Assembly (NCBI RefSeq): GCF_001636345.1 | Contig: NZ_KV440945.1 | Location: 1,775,631-1,839,630 of the forward strand | Direction: 5' to 3' | DNA from: Cytobacillus gottheilii | GTDB taxonomy: Bacteria; Bacillota; Bacilli; Bacillales; Cytobacillaceae | DNA length: 64,000 nucleotides | In this document: positions 37,692 through 51,254 of the stretch, piece by piece | How positions within the stretch are numbered: the first letter of the stretch is position 1 | How the letters are laid out: every line of letters starts with the position of its first letter | Translations under genes and position numbers: made by a program | Notes under the pieces: generated by a model | The model's input: the letters and a program-made list of their open reading frames with translations, nothing else | Told to the model about the DNA's origin: nothing | Database searches by the model: none

Positions 37692-37721
37692 TTGCTTTTA
37701 GGTATTTTTACCTAAAAGCAA
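37692..37721. promoter_or_regulatory. Perfect 13-bp palindrome upstream of the cheW-like gene
   Basis: TTGCTTTTAGGTA (37692-37704) is followed by TTTT and its exact complement (37709-37721). No T-run follows, so termination is unlikely. A promoter-like TTGTAC-N16-TATGGT (37731-37758) starts 9 bases downstream, so the palindrome may be an operator. Confidence 0.45.
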
Positions 37722-37796
37722 TGACCCTATTTGTACTGCTTTAGGTGTGAAATATGGTATATTGGAAGTAACATCATTCAAGCAGGGGGATATGAA

Positions 37797-38273
37797 ATGG
37801 CTGAAAACAGAAAAGTTGTTGTGTTTCGAATTCAAGGGGAAGAGTATGCTATTCCTATTGAATTTGTCATATCTATTGAGAAAATAGCAGGGATTACGCC
37901 AATTCCCCATTTGCCTCATTATGTGAATGGAATTGCGAAGGTAAGAGACGAGCTGATCCCAGTCATTGACTTAAAGCAAGTTCTCTACCATCAAGGCACA
38001 AATCTTGAAGAAGCTTCAAGGAAAATAGTTTTGCAGACAGAGGAATTGTCTGTTGGAATCATTGTCGACGAGGCGAAAGAAATTATTGATATTCCCAATG
38101 AAGCTGTGAAACCTTTAGGGCTTGCAGCCTACCAAAAAACATCCTATTTTTCAGGTGTGGCGAACCTAAACAGCAAGCTGATTACCTTGATTGATCCTTC
38201 TGTACTTGTTGAATCACTGGAAGGGATTAAGGATATTAAGGAATATATGAATAGCCAAACACAATTGCAATAA
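37797..38273 (+). CDS. cheW: CheW-domain chemotaxis coupling protein
   Basis: CheW couples chemoreceptors to the CheA kinase. The 158-residue single-domain protein has VVFRIQGEEYAIPIEFVISI, HLPHYVNGIAKVRDELIPVIDL and GIIVDEAKEIIDI, all typical. ATG 37797 is chosen because AGGGGG lies just upstream and the N-terminus then matches CheW. It stands alone, with its own terminator, between peptidase and dinB genes; the main chemotaxis operon is not in view. It may be an additional CheW or the organism's only one. Confidence 0.88.
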   Translation: MAENRKVVVFRIQGEEYAIPIEFVISIEKIAGITPIPHLPHYVNGIAKVRDELIPVIDLKQVLYHQGTNLEEASRKIVLQTEELSVGIIVDEAKEIIDIPNEAVKPLGLAAYQKTSYFSGVANLNSKLITLIDPSVLVESLEGIKDIKEYMNSQTQLQ

Positions 38274-38282
38274 GGTGAAGTG

Positions 38283-38311
38283 GAGGAGATCAGTATATCT
38301 CCTCTTTTTCT
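38283..38311 (+). terminator. Terminator after cheW-like gene
   Basis: GAGGAGAT (38283-38290) and ATCTCCTC (38297-38304) are followed by TTTTTC. Confidence 0.85.
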
Positions 38312-38394
38312 ATCCTTAAACGCTTTAGTTTGTATGTAAAGAGGTCTGCTATTTGATAAAATAATGATAAACAAGAAACCGGGAAGTGTGATAG

Positions 38395-39660
38395 ATGTAT
38401 CCAAAAAACGGAAGGGTCATTTTGCATGTCGATATGAATAGTTTCTATGCCTCTGTTGAAATGGCTTTTGACCCTTCATTAAAGGGAAAGCCATTGGCGA
38501 TTGCGGGCAATCCAGAGGAAAGGCGGGGCATTATTGTAACATGCAGCTATGAAGCTCGTAAATATGGCGTAAAAACGACGATGCCACTTTGGGAGGCTAA
38601 AAAGCTTTGTCCGCAGCTTATCATTATGAGACCCAATTTTGAGCGTTATCGGGCGGCATCTATTGGCATGTTTGAAATTCTTGGACAATATTCTGATCTT
38701 GTAGAACCCGTATCCATTGATGAAGGCTATGTTGATATAACCGATAGTCAGGAATATGGAAATCCTGTACAGATTGCCGAAACCATTCAAAAGAGAATAT
38801 ATGAACAGCTGGACTTGCCGTGCAGTATTGGAATCGCACCAAATAAGTTTTTGGCAAAGATGGCATCTGATATGAAAAAACCGCTAGGCATAACGATCTT
38901 GCGAAAACGGGATGTTCCGCAGATTTTATGGCCGCTGGAAGTGGAAGAGATGCATGGAGTCGGCAAGAAAACAGGTGAAAAGCTGCGGAGTTTTGGCATT
39001 CAGACGATCGGAGACCTTGCAAAGGCGGATTCCATACAGCTGAAGGCGAAATTAGGCATTAATGGGCCGAGGCTTAAGGAAAAGGCGAATGGGGAAGATA
39101 GACGGCGGGTAGATCCAGAAGCGGCAGCAGAATTTAAAAGCGTTGGGAACTCAACGACACTACCGAGAGATACAACCAATCAGCAAGAGCTATTTACCGT
39201 GTTTGCCGGTTTAGCTGAAAAAGTGTCAGTGCGGTTAAAAAGGAAGAAGGTATTAGCCACAAGCATCTCCATTATGATCCGATACAAGGATCGAAAAACG
39301 ATTACAAGAAGCAAGCAGCTGGACCAGCCTATTGTACAAGTGGAGGAGATCGCAGATCAGGCCAAAGCGTTATTCAGAAAGCATTGGAACGGCAACGCCG
39401 TCAGATTACTTGGAATAACTGGCGGAGATTTAGTAGAACAAGGTTCTGCGGTTATGCAGCTGGATTTATTTAATTTTGAAAAAGAAGCCAAGAAGGAGCC
39501 TCTCTTAAAAGCAATGGAGGAGCTTAAGCTTAAATTCGGAGCGGATATTATTGATCATGCAGGTGCAATCAATGAAATGAAGAATAAAAAAGATGATGTT
39601 GGAACAGCGACTAGTTTTAATAAGGATTTTTTGCAGATGAGAAATCATACTGAGCGATAG
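38395..39660 (+). CDS. dinB: DNA polymerase IV (Y-family, PolYA/YqjH)
   Basis: This translesion polymerase has the palm with first acidic residue in LHVDMNSFYASVE and the catalytic pair in VSIDEGYVDIT, a helix-hairpin-helix thumb (EMHGVGKKTGEKLRSFGI), little finger domain and a clamp-binding QLDLFNF near residue 358. The 421-residue length is normal. GGGAAGTG precedes the ATG. No LexA box was seen in front, in contrast to the second Y-family polymerase at 58851. Confidence 0.95.
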   Translation: MYPKNGRVILHVDMNSFYASVEMAFDPSLKGKPLAIAGNPEERRGIIVTCSYEARKYGVKTTMPLWEAKKLCPQLIIMRPNFERYRAASIGMFEILGQYSDLVEPVSIDEGYVDITDSQEYGNPVQIAETIQKRIYEQLDLPCSIGIAPNKFLAKMASDMKKPLGITILRKRDVPQILWPLEVEEMHGVGKKTGEKLRSFGIQTIGDLAKADSIQLKAKLGINGPRLKEKANGEDRRRVDPEAAAEFKSVGNSTTLPRDTTNQQELFTVFAGLAEKVSVRLKRKKVLATSISIMIRYKDRKTITRSKQLDQPIVQVEEIADQAKALFRKHWNGNAVRLLGITGGDLVEQGSAVMQLDLFNFEKEAKKEPLLKAMEELKLKFGADIIDHAGAINEMKNKKDDVGTATSFNKDFLQMRNHTER

Positions 39661-39683
39661 TTTATATTTTATTCTCCTAAGAA

Positions 39684-39725
39684 AAAGGGCGAGTGTGTTA
39701 TACCTAATTCACTCACTCTTTTTTT
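39684..39725 (+). terminator. Terminator after dinB
   Basis: AAGGGCGAGTG and CACTCACTCTT pair (one mismatch, one G-U) around a 14-base loop, followed by a T-run to 39725. Confidence 0.78.
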
Positions 39726-39784
39726 CTATTTTTAATAGCTTGTTTATAAAGCAGGCTTTTTTATGAGGAGGGTTAGATAATAAA

Positions 39785-43213
<3,429 letters not shown>

Positions 43214-43223
43214 AGATTTACTC

Positions 43224-43268
43224 AAAAACCCTTTAAACTTCTGCAATCAGTTTAAAGGGTTTTTAATA
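43224..43268. terminator. Terminator after the collagen-like gene
   Basis: Perfect 16-base arms (43224-43239, 43249-43264) with A/T runs. The next 260 bases before gndA are AT-rich; I see no gene there. Confidence 0.92.
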
Positions 43269-43528
43269 GTTCAGTTCAGAATAAAAAATTATTCTTATCA
43301 CAGAAAAAAATCTATTTTATGAGTTTTTCTCTATAGATTAGTAAACGTTAAGAAACAAACAATATTAACTTTTTTAAGATTAAGCACAAGTTTGTGTCCG
43401 CTTTCATTTGGTGAATATCTAGAATGACTCCTGTTTCGCTCTTTTTTATTTGCACATTACATGTCTTATTGCTAAAGTAAAGTGGGATTAATACATTATT
43501 GATAATGTAAGAAGGGAAGATATAAAAT

Positions 43529-44938
43529 ATGGCAAAATCACAATTTGGTGTCATAGGTTTAGCTGTAATGGGAAAAAATCTCGCAATGAATATTGAAAGC
43601 AGAGGCTATACGGTTTCTGTTTATAATCGTTCATCAGAAAAAACAGATGAAATGCTGAGTGAAGTTGAAGGCAGACAGTTCACTGGTACATATTCAATGG
43701 AAGAATTTGTAGGTTCTCTTGAGAAGCCTCGTAAAATCATGCTTATGGTCAAAGCAGGCGGACCAACAGATGCAACAATTGAACAACTAAAACCTCTTTT
43801 AGATAAAGGAGATATCTTAATCGATGGCGGAAACACGTTTTTCGCAGATACACAGCGCCGTAATCAAGAGCTGAGCGAGCTTGGCATTCATTTTATCGGC
43901 ACAGGTGTATCCGGCGGTGAAGAAGGAGCTTTAAAAGGTCCATCCATCATGCCTGGCGGTCAAAAGGAAGCATATGAACTTGTGGCTCCTATTTTCAAGG
44001 ATATTTCTGCTAAAGTAAACGGAGAGCCTTGTACAACATACATCGGTCCAGATGGCGCGGGACACTATGTGAAAATGGTCCATAATGGGATCGAATATGG
44101 CGATATGCAGCTGATTTCTGAAGCATATTTCCTTTTAAAAAATGTTCTTGGTCTAAATGCGGATGAATTGCATGAAGTATTTGCTGACTGGAATAAAGGC
44201 GAACTTGACAGCTATTTAATCGAAATTACAGCTGACATTTTTACGAAAAAAGATGAAGAAACAGGCAAGCCGCTTGTAGATGTTATTTTAGATACAGCTG
44301 GTCAAAAGGGAACAGGAAAATGGACAAGCCAAAGTGCTCTAGATCTTGGTGTGCCGCTTCCAATCATTACAGAGTCTGTATTTGCCCGTTTCATTTCTGC
44401 TATGAAAGAAGAACGTGTACATGCAAGCAAAATCCTTTCTGGTCCTGAGCAACAGGAATTTAAAGGCGATAAAAAAGCGTTCATTGAAGCAGTTAGAAAA
44501 GCACTATACATGAGCAAAATCTGTTCATATGCCCAAGGATTTGCCCAAATGCGTGCAGCTTCTGAAGAATACAACTGGGATCTGCAGTATGGTGAGATCG
44601 CGATGATCTTCCGCGGAGGCTGTATCATCCGTGCACAATTCCTGCAAAAGATTAAGGATGCTTATGATCGTGATGCTGGCTTGAAAAATCTTCTTCTTGA
44701 TCCTTACTTCAAGGAAATTGTAGAAGGCTATCAATCAGCAACTCGTGAAATCATTGGTGTTGCAATCCAGAACGGTATTCCAGTACCAAGTTTCTCGGCT
44801 GCTCTAGCTTATTATGACAGCTACCGCACAGAAACATTGCCTGCCAACCTGCTTCAAGCACAGCGTGACTACTTTGGTGCACACACATATCAGCGTGTTG
44901 ATAAAGAAGGAGTATTCCATACAAATTGGATGGAATAA
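43529..44938 (+). CDS. gndA: 6-phosphogluconate dehydrogenase, NADP-dependent
   Basis: GndA oxidatively decarboxylates 6-phosphogluconate to ribulose 5-phosphate in the pentose phosphate pathway, making NADPH. The 469-residue protein has the Rossmann loop [15 protein letters not shown], cofactor-discriminating [10 protein letters not shown], the substrate motif [21 protein letters not shown] and catalytic Lys-His region [17 protein letters not shown]. The C-terminal helical domain is complete. AGAAGGG lies upstream. zwf, encoding the first enzyme of the pathway, is convergent downstream. Confidence 0.97.
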   Translation: MAKSQFGVIGLAVMGKNLAMNIESRGYTVSVYNRSSEKTDEMLSEVEGRQFTGTYSMEEFVGSLEKPRKIMLMVKAGGPTDATIEQLKPLLDKGDILIDGGNTFFADTQRRNQELSELGIHFIGTGVSGGEEGALKGPSIMPGGQKEAYELVAPIFKDISAKVNGEPCTTYIGPDGAGHYVKMVHNGIEYGDMQLISEAYFLLKNVLGLNADELHEVFADWNKGELDSYLIEITADIFTKKDEETGKPLVDVILDTAGQKGTGKWTSQSALDLGVPLPIITESVFARFISAMKEERVHASKILSGPEQQEFKGDKKAFIEAVRKALYMSKICSYAQGFAQMRAASEEYNWDLQYGEIAMIFRGGCIIRAQFLQKIKDAYDRDAGLKNLLLDPYFKEIVEGYQSATREIIGVAIQNGIPVPSFSAALAYYDSYRTETLPANLLQAQRDYFGAHTYQRVDKEGVFHTNWME

Positions 44939-44948
44939 TCACTCAGAC

Positions 44949-44990
44949 CCCCGATAAGAACTATTTATGTTCATTATCGGGGTTTTTTTA
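44949..44990 (+). terminator. gndA terminator
   Basis: CCCCGATAA (44949-44957) and TTATCGGGG (44974-44982), with an inner GAAC/GTTC helix, are followed by seven T. Confidence 0.92.
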
Positions 44991-45026
44991 TTTCTTTTGA
45001 TTGAATAATTGTTAATTTCTAGATAT

Positions 45027-45062
45027 AAAAAGATACGCAAACTAATCTGCGTATCTTTTTTA
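45027..45062. terminator. Bidirectional terminator between gndA and zwf
   Basis: AAAAAGATACGCA (45027-45039) and TGCGTATCTTTTT (45048-45060) pair perfectly. Confidence 0.85.
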
Positions 45063-45113
45063 AGTTTCTTCATTTCAAATGGGCTGCTATGATCTCCTGA
45101 GAAAAAATATGCA

Positions 45114-45149
45114 TAAAAAACAGCACGCTTCAGTGAATAAGCGTGCTGT
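45114..45149 (-). terminator. zwf terminator
   Basis: ACAGCACGCTT (45120-45130) and AAGCGTGCTGT (45139-45149) pair perfectly; on the minus strand the stem is followed by a T-run. It lies 22 bases after the zwf stop. Confidence 0.9.
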
Positions 45150-45170
45150 ACCAATTGTGGAGATTAAAAT

Positions 45171-46673
45171 TTAACAATTCTCTACATCTAAATCTGTCAC
45201 TGGCCACCAGAAGAACCCATCTTTTTCGAGAAGGAGATCCGCTCCGCGCGGGCCCATTGTGCCTGATTCATAATTCGGGAAGTTTTCTGCTTTTGTGTTT
45301 TCCCAAACCTCAGAAATGTTATCAACGAAGCTCCAGGAAAGGGCAACCTCGTTCCAATGTGTGAAGTTTGTGGCATCACCGCGCATACAGTCATAAAGAA
45401 GACGCTCATAAGCCTCAGGTGTGTTCATGCCTGCGGTGCCTTTGTTCGCAAAGTTAAGCTTAACAGGTGTTGCTTCCATGTTCTGTCCTGATTTTTGGGC
45501 ATTTAAATATAAGGTAATGCCTTCTTCAGGCTGAATATGAATGACAAGCAAATTTGGATTTAATGTTTGTTCTGTTCCGTAGTACAAATTCATTGGTATA
45601 TCTTTAAACTGGATGACAATCTTCGTTGACTTGGCAGCCATTCTTTTTCCTGTTCGGATATAGAATGGGACGCCAGCCCAGCGGAAATTATCAATTAAGA
45701 GCTTGCCTGCTACAAATGTTTCTGTGTTAGACTCTGGATTTACCATTGTCTCTTTACGGTAAGCAGGGACAGCATTTCCATCCATTTCTCCTGCTCCATA
45801 TTGTCCGCGCACAAAAGCATCCTTAACTTCGTCGCCCTTAATGGTGCGCATGGCTCTAAGCACCTTTACTTTTTCAGAACGGATTTCATCTGTATTGAGG
45901 CGAATTGGCGGCTCCATTGCCAGCAAGGCAACCATTTGCAGCATATGGTTTTGCACCATATCGCGGAGCGCTCCGCTTGTTTCATAATATCTGCCGCGTT
46001 CCTCTACCCCAAGCACTTCGCTTGATGTTACCTGGATATTGGAAATATAACGGTTATTCCAGAGCGGTTCAAAGATGGCGTTAGCAAATCGGATAACTTC
46101 AATATTTTGTACCATTTCTTTTCCTAAATAATGGTCAATCCGATAGATCTCGTCCTCAGAGAATGCTTTTCGAATACGCTCATTAAGCTCTTTGGCTGAT
46201 TCTAAATCATGTCCAAACGGCTTCTCGATCACCAGTCTTTTAAAACCAGAAACATCTGTCAGGCCATCTGTTTTTAAATGTTCAGCAATTGTTCCGAAAA
46301 ATTCAGGAGCCATTGCCAAGTAAAAGATCCGATTTCCTTCTAACGAATAGTGGCGATCTAAATCAGATGCGATTCCTTTTAATGTCTGGTAGGAACTTGA
46401 ATCTGTCACATCATGTGAATGGTAATAAAAATGAGAGACAAAGTCATCGAGATCTTTGTGATCTTCTATTGCATTCTCTACTGATGTTTTGACGCTAGCT
46501 TGAAACTCCTCGTTCGTAAGCGGCCGGCGGGCAACACCAACGACTGCAAATTGCTCGGAGAGATTCCCTTTTTTATATAGCCTGTATAGTGAAGGAAACA
46601 GCTTTCGTTTCGCCAAGTCACCTGTTGCCCCGAAAATCATAATTAACCCGGCTGGTTTTTCCGTATGTTTCAT
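45171..46673 (-). CDS. zwf: Glucose-6-phosphate 1-dehydrogenase
   Basis: Zwf catalyses the first, NADPH-producing step of the oxidative pentose phosphate pathway. The 500-residue protein has the N-terminal NADP loop IMIFGATGDLAKRKLFPSL, the substrate and catalytic motif RIDHYLGKEMVQN and the C-terminal domain. GAGGT lies upstream of the ATG at 46673. It is convergent with gndA and divergent from rnz, the same local order as in B. subtilis. Confidence 0.97.
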   Translation of the reverse strand: MKHTEKPAGLIMIFGATGDLAKRKLFPSLYRLYKKGNLSEQFAVVGVARRPLTNEEFQASVKTSVENAIEDHKDLDDFVSHFYYHSHDVTDSSSYQTLKGIASDLDRHYSLEGNRIFYLAMAPEFFGTIAEHLKTDGLTDVSGFKRLVIEKPFGHDLESAKELNERIRKAFSEDEIYRIDHYLGKEMVQNIEVIRFANAIFEPLWNNRYISNIQVTSSEVLGVEERGRYYETSGALRDMVQNHMLQMVALLAMEPPIRLNTDEIRSEKVKVLRAMRTIKGDEVKDAFVRGQYGAGEMDGNAVPAYRKETMVNPESNTETFVAGKLLIDNFRWAGVPFYIRTGKRMAAKSTKIVIQFKDIPMNLYYGTEQTLNPNLLVIHIQPEEGITLYLNAQKSGQNMEATPVKLNFANKGTAGMNTPEAYERLLYDCMRGDATNFTHWNEVALSWSFVDNISEVWENTKAENFPNYESGTMGPRGADLLLEKDGFFWWPVTDLDVENC

Positions 46674-46904
46674 TTAGGCCGTACCTCTTTTCATTAAAAT
46701 TGGCTGTGGTATATGTATGACAATTTAGTAGCCTAAAATAATGTACCCACTCAAGTATAAAATTTTAGCCTTTTCTTGCAAAAACAGCAACCATTATGAT
46801 CTTAGTTTTTGCATAATCTGATGAACTATCCGTAACACTGCCGTGAAATGCCTTTGCAATTATAGTATGATAATTATAAAGAAAGGTACAAGGGAGGAGT
46901 TTAT

Positions 46905-47843
46905 TTGGATATTTTTTTCTTGGGCACTGGAGCAGGAGTCCCTGCAAAGCCCCGAAATGTGACGGCCATTGCCTTAAAGCTTCTCGAGGAAAGGGGAGCC
47001 ATCTGGCTTTTTGACTGTGGAGAAGCGACACAGCACCAGATCCTGCACACAAGCATAAAGCCGCGCAGAATTGAAAAGATTTTCATCACGCATCTGCATG
47101 GTGATCATATCTACGGCCTTCCTGGATTGCTTTCGAGCAGATCTTTTCAAGGCGGAGAAACGGAAGTCGTTGTATATGGTCCTAAGGGTTTGAAGGAATA
47201 CATACAAATATCACTTGCGATCAGTCAAACATATTTGAAATATCCGCTTTCCGTTGTTGAAATCGAGCAGGGAACCGTGTTCGAAGATGATGAATTTAAA
47301 GTGGAAGCAGAGCTATTGGAACATGGAATACCCTCCTACGGTTACCGGGTAACGGAAAAGGATCGCCCGGGCACATTGCTGGCGGATAAGCTGTTAGAGG
47401 ACGGAATAAAGCCTGGTCCGATTTATAAAAAAATTAAAGCAAAAGAGAGCGTTGAGCTGGAGGATGGCCGTCTTATTAATCCACATGATTATATTGGTCC
47501 TGATCAAAAAGGAAGAGTCATCGCCATCTTGGGTGATACAAGAAAATGCGATGCAGCAGTTCGGCTGGCGCAAAATGCAGATTTATTAATTCATGAAGCC
47601 ACGTTTTCTGCCGGAGAAGAGCAGCTCGCATATGACTATTTTCATTCAACCACCACCCAGGCAGCCGAAATCGCCGAGCGTGCGAATGTCTCAATGTTAT
47701 GTTTAACACATATTAGTTCCCGTTATGAACGCAGCGAATGGAGAACACTCGAAAAAGAAGCTCAGGAACTCTTCCCAAACACGGTCATTTCTGAAGATTT
47801 TAAAGAAATCCATATCGAAGCGAAAAAGGAGCAGATCCTATGA
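46905..47843 (+). CDS. rnz: Ribonuclease Z
   Basis: RNase Z cleaves tRNA precursors lacking an encoded CCA at their 3' end. The 312-residue metallo-beta-lactamase protein has the motif [15 protein letters not shown]-terminal [17 protein letters not shown], exosite arm region (about 150-185), [10 protein letters not shown] and the late HIS motif. The TTG start has AGGGAGGAG 5 bases upstream. The stop overlaps the next gene by 4 bases. Confidence 0.96.
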   Translation: MDIFFLGTGAGVPAKPRNVTAIALKLLEERGAIWLFDCGEATQHQILHTSIKPRRIEKIFITHLHGDHIYGLPGLLSSRSFQGGETEVVVYGPKGLKEYIQISLAISQTYLKYPLSVVEIEQGTVFEDDEFKVEAELLEHGIPSYGYRVTEKDRPGTLLADKLLEDGIKPGPIYKKIKAKESVELEDGRLINPHDYIGPDQKGRVIAILGDTRKCDAAVRLAQNADLLIHEATFSAGEEQLAYDYFHSTTTQAAEIAERANVSMLCLTHISSRYERSEWRTLEKEAQELFPNTVISEDFKEIHIEAKKEQIL

Positions 47844-48388
47844 AAACCATTTATGTTGTGAGACATGCAAAAGCAGATGGTCAGCACTTTGATGCAAAGC
47901 TTACAGAAGGCGGCCAGGAACAGGCTCATTTGCTTAAAAATTTTTTCAAGGATAAACAGATTGAGGTCATTTACAGCAGTCCTTTTATACGTGCAATCGA
48001 AACGATTAAGCCACTGGCACAAGAACGCGGATTGCAGATCGTGGAGGATGCGAGGCTGGGAGAGCGGGTCCTTAGTTCCGAAATGTTTCCGGATTGGCAG
48101 GACAAATTACAAAAGAGTTTTGATGATTTTGAGCTTGTGTATGAAGGGGGAGAATCACAAACCTCTGGCATGAAAAGGGCTCAAGAGATGATTCAGCATG
48201 TTTTAAAACTGGAAGTAAACAACATTGTCCTTGTCAGTCATGGCAATCTAAGCACCTTGCTGCTTCGGTATTTTGACCAAAAAATTGGTTTTAAAGATCT
48301 AATGAAGATGAGCAATCCAGATGTATTTGAAATTACTGTAGAGAATGAGAAAACGGCACTGCGCAGACTGTGGGAGGAACAGCGATAG
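47840..48388 (+). CDS. Histidine phosphatase (phosphoglycerate mutase-like) family protein
   Basis: This 182-residue protein has the phosphohistidine motif VVRHAKADG near the N-terminus and the second His in [10 protein letters not shown]. The family covers phosphatases and mutases with many substrates, and none can be assigned here. It starts within the rnz stop (ATGA), so it is translated with RNase Z; whether the two act together is unknown. Confidence 0.88.
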   Translation: MKTIYVVRHAKADGQHFDAKLTEGGQEQAHLLKNFFKDKQIEVIYSSPFIRAIETIKPLAQERGLQIVEDARLGERVLSSEMFPDWQDKLQKSFDDFELVYEGGESQTSGMKRAQEMIQHVLKLEVNNIVLVSHGNLSTLLLRYFDQKIGFKDLMKMSNPDVFEITVENEKTALRRLWEEQR

Positions 48389-48437
48389 TCAATAACCTAT
48401 GCCGCCTAAATATGACAGTTACGGGAGTGATTGATTT

Positions 48438-48803
48438 ATGGCAGAAATGAATACAATTATGGCTTGGACCTTTCATGAAGAAGTACCCGTGCCCGAAGAT
48501 GTCCAGCATCTATTAGTTGAGGGTGAATATGTAGAGACGGCGTATAAAACCATCCGCGATGTTGCCGTTATCACAAACAAACGGCTGATAATTGCAGATC
48601 GCCAAGGAATCACAGGCAAGAAAACAGAGATTTATACCATTCCTTTTAAATCAATTGTCATGTATTCCACCGAAAACGCTGGCAGGCTCGACTTTAATGC
48701 CGAGCTTGAGCTGTGGACCAGAGCGGGGCATTTTAAATTGAATTTAAACAAAAAAGTAGATATTCGAAAGCTCGATAAGCTGATTGCCAAATATATTTTA
48801 TAA
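48438..48803 (+). CDS. Bacterial PH-domain protein
   Basis: The 121-residue protein looks like one bacterial pleckstrin-homology domain (ITNKRLIIADRQG, IPFKSIVMYSTENAG, LELWTRAGHFKLNLNK). Such domains bind other proteins or form oligomers; function here is unknown. GGGAGTG lies upstream of the ATG. It follows the phosphatase gene by 49 bp and may share its transcript. Confidence 0.85.
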   Translation: MAEMNTIMAWTFHEEVPVPEDVQHLLVEGEYVETAYKTIRDVAVITNKRLIIADRQGITGKKTEIYTIPFKSIVMYSTENAGRLDFNAELELWTRAGHFKLNLNKKVDIRKLDKLIAKYIL

Positions 48804-48908
48804 AAAATGATTTTGAAATAAACTTTTTATTGTATCTGTATTCATATAGGGGCATCAAACTCGTTTGTATTTTTATTAAAAGAATCGAATATTTTCAAAA
48901 TTTTATCA

Positions 48909-48937
48909 TTGACTCTTACTGCACTCCATACTATAAT
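48909..48937 (+). promoter_or_regulatory. Strong sigma-A promoter for the T-box transcript
   Basis: TTGACT (48909-48914) and TATAAT (48932-48937) are separated by 17 bases. Transcription would start near 48944, just before the T-box leader. Confidence 0.85.
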
Positions 48938-48968
48938 CACACTTATACTTTAAAACATCATATGATTT

Positions 48969-49211
48969 AAGCGATGATAAGAATCCTATTAAGTCTTATT
49001 TCCCTGTTATAGAGAGCCGGCGGTTGGTGAAAGACCGGCACATAAATAAGATGAATTTCACTCTTTGAGCTTTCCTTGTCTATTACGCGCGTGTTATTTC
49101 AGACAAGGCGGTTTTAACCGTTATATTTTCGAGTGGAAAGTCACATGCTTTCAAAAAGGGTGGTACCGCGTGCAATTTGCACGTCCCTTTCAGGATGCAT
49201 GTGGCTTTTTT
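48969..49211 (+). ncRNA. T-box riboswitch with phenylalanine specifier
   Basis: The leader contains the AGAGAG...GG(C)GGTTGGTGAAAGACC pattern of Stem I, an upper helix TCTTATTT/AAATAAGA, and the specifier loop side GAATTTCA; codon TTC (49057-49059), or TTT if read one base earlier, both specify Phe. The T-box sequence AAAAAGGGTGGTACCGCG lies at 49153-49170. The terminator arms GTCACATGC and GCATGTGGC end in TTTTTT at 49211. Uncharged tRNA would stabilise the antiterminator and switch on the transporter gene downstream. Confidence 0.9.
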
Positions 49212-49315
49212 GTGTTTTCAGAAGTATAAATACAACTAGGCCATTGGCATTGCCCTTTTAGGCTAGCCAGAGGCAGTTTTAAAAAAGATAGAGGAATAAT
49301 CAAGGAGGAACACAC

Positions 49316-50659
49316 ATGCAGCAAAATGAGCAATGGTCATCAAGAATTGGATTTATTTTAGCTTCTGCAGGATCAGCCATCGGGCTTGGAGCGATATGGA
49401 AGCTTCCGTATGTAACGGGAATGAGCGGTGGAGGCGCATTTATTCTTTTATTTGTATTGTTTTCTGTTTTAATCGGGTTGCCGCTGCTGCTTGCAGAGTT
49501 TATCGTTGGACGAAGCACTGGTAAGGAAGCCATTTCAGCATATAAGCAAATTGCTCCAAATACGAAATGGCATTGGATTGGCTATTTAGGAGTGTTTGCC
49601 TGTTTTCTTCTTTTGTCCTTTTATAGTGTAATTGGCGGCTGGATTATTCAATATTTGTATTATGCAGTGACCGGAGTGGGAAGCAGCTATGAAAATGGGT
49701 ATGAGGAATTGTTTAATCAAGCTGTTTCGAATCCATACACTGCGATCGGAGCTCAAGCTCTGTTTCTAATCTTAACCGTTCTTGTTATTTCAAGAGGAGT
49801 GCAAAATGGAATTGAAAAAATGAATAAAGTGTTTATGCCTGCTTTATTTATTTTATTTGTCATTTTAATTGTACGCTCTTTAACATTAGAGAATGCAATG
49901 GAAGGTGTGTCTTTCTTTTTAAAGCCAGACTTTTCAAGTATTACGTCTGAAAGTGTTCTATATGCAATGGGTCAATCATTCTTCTCGTTAAGTGTCGGGG
50001 TATCGGTTATGGTGACGTATAGTTCGTACTTATCGAAAAAAGAGAGCCTTGTACAGCCGGCTGTTTCTGTAGTAGGGATGAATTTATTTATTTCAATTTT
50101 ATCTGGTTTAGCGATTTTTCCAGCGGTCTTTTCGTTAGGCTTCGAACCCGCACAAGGTCCAGGACTATTGTTTATTGTTCTGCCATCTGTCTTTAATGAA
50201 CTGATGTTTGGGCAAGTATTTTTACTTTTATTCCTTCTATTATTCTTGTTTGCTACGCTTACCTCTGCGTTTTCCATGCTGGAGATCGTCGTCGCGGCGT
50301 TCACAAGCAAGAACCCTGGCAAGTCGAGAGGGAAAATGGCCTGGTTAATGGGAGCAGCCATTTTTATTGTCGGTATTCCGTCGGCGCTATCTTATAGTGT
50401 GTTATCAGACTTTATGATTTTTGGAAAAACTATTTTTGACGGTGCTGATTTCCTTGTCAGCAATATACTGATGCCAATTGGTGCTTTCCTTATCTCTATT
50501 TTTGTATCCTTTAAAATGAAGAAGGATCTTTTGACAAGCGAAGTCGTTCAAGGATCAAAATCTTTACATGGCCTGTTTAAGGTTTGGTTTATCCTTATTC
50601 GATATGTTGTTCCACTCGTTATTATTGTTGTATTTTTGGATGTGCTTGGAGTCATTTAA
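49316..50659 (+). CDS. NSS-family sodium-dependent amino-acid transporter
   Basis: This 447-residue protein of the neurotransmitter:sodium symporter family has about 11-12 membrane segments and the N-terminal sodium/substrate site [20 protein letters not shown]. The family imports amino acids such as Trp, Tyr or Leu with Na+. Transcription control by a T-box reading a Phe codon predicts uptake of phenylalanine or a related aromatic acid. AAGGAGG lies 7 bases before the ATG. A terminator follows, so the gene is monocistronic. Confidence 0.92.
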   Translation: MQQNEQWSSRIGFILASAGSAIGLGAIWKLPYVTGMSGGGAFILLFVLFSVLIGLPLLLAEFIVGRSTGKEAISAYKQIAPNTKWHWIGYLGVFACFLLLSFYSVIGGWIIQYLYYAVTGVGSSYENGYEELFNQAVSNPYTAIGAQALFLILTVLVISRGVQNGIEKMNKVFMPALFILFVILIVRSLTLENAMEGVSFFLKPDFSSITSESVLYAMGQSFFSLSVGVSVMVTYSSYLSKKESLVQPAVSVVGMNLFISILSGLAIFPAVFSLGFEPAQGPGLLFIVLPSVFNELMFGQVFLLLFLLLFLFATLTSAFSMLEIVVAAFTSKNPGKSRGKMAWLMGAAIFIVGIPSALSYSVLSDFMIFGKTIFDGADFLVSNILMPIGAFLISIFVSFKMKKDLLTSEVVQGSKSLHGLFKVWFILIRYVVPLVIIVVFLDVLGVI

Positions 50660-50678
50660 TACGGTTATCAACATTACG

Positions 50679-50711
50679 GCGTACCAATTCTGTAGAATTG
50701 GTGCGCTTTTT
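50679..50711 (+). terminator. Terminator after the NSS transporter
   Basis: GCGTACCAATTC (50679-50690) and GAATTGGTGCGC (50695-50706) pair with one G-U and are followed by T residues. Confidence 0.88.
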
Positions 50712-50844
50712 GATTTATCTGGTTTCCTGTGATGTACTAATGGTAATTTGAAGCAACAAAATTTACGAAAAAGTAAAACATTTTAAAGGATATTTGATTT
50801 GTTTGGAGAAACAAACTGCGATAGTCAATATAAGGAGGCACATT

Positions 50845-51150
50845 ATGAGCAAACACAGTTTGTTTGGCAAGTTTACTGTAAAAGAAGGCGAGCGTAATAC
50901 GATGGTGGGAATTTTGCTGGAAGCAGCAGAGTCGATGAGGGATTTGGATGATTGCGAAATCTATCTAGTGAACACTGCTGACGGCGAGCCTGATTGTGTA
51001 TACGTGTATGAAGTATGGAGCAGCGAAAACGCTCATCAAGCCTCTCTAAAGCTTGAAGCAACTCAAACGTTAATAAGCAGAGCGAAACCAATTATTACCG
51101 GAATGGAGAGAATCAGCACGTTAAAGACAATGGGCGGCAAAGGAATCTGA
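50845..51150 (+). CDS. Antibiotic biosynthesis monooxygenase (ABM) domain protein
   Basis: The 101-residue protein has the ABM/YgiN ferredoxin-like fold pattern (SLFGKFTVKEGERNTMVGIL, VYEVWSSENAHQASL). Members oxidise quinols or degrade haem, but many have no known substrate. I choose ATG 50845, with AAGGAGG 6 bases upstream; an in-frame ATG at 50794 lacks a ribosome site. Confidence 0.85.
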   Translation: MSKHSLFGKFTVKEGERNTMVGILLEAAESMRDLDDCEIYLVNTADGEPDCVYVYEVWSSENAHQASLKLEATQTLISRAKPIITGMERISTLKTMGGKGI

Positions 51151-51254
51151 ATGTAGCCGGCTGTTATAGCCTTGCGGCTGAGGTGCTGTTTCGAAAAACT
51201 TTATTATCGCTTTCATATACATTACGCCTTTGAGGGAATAGAGATGATCATTGA

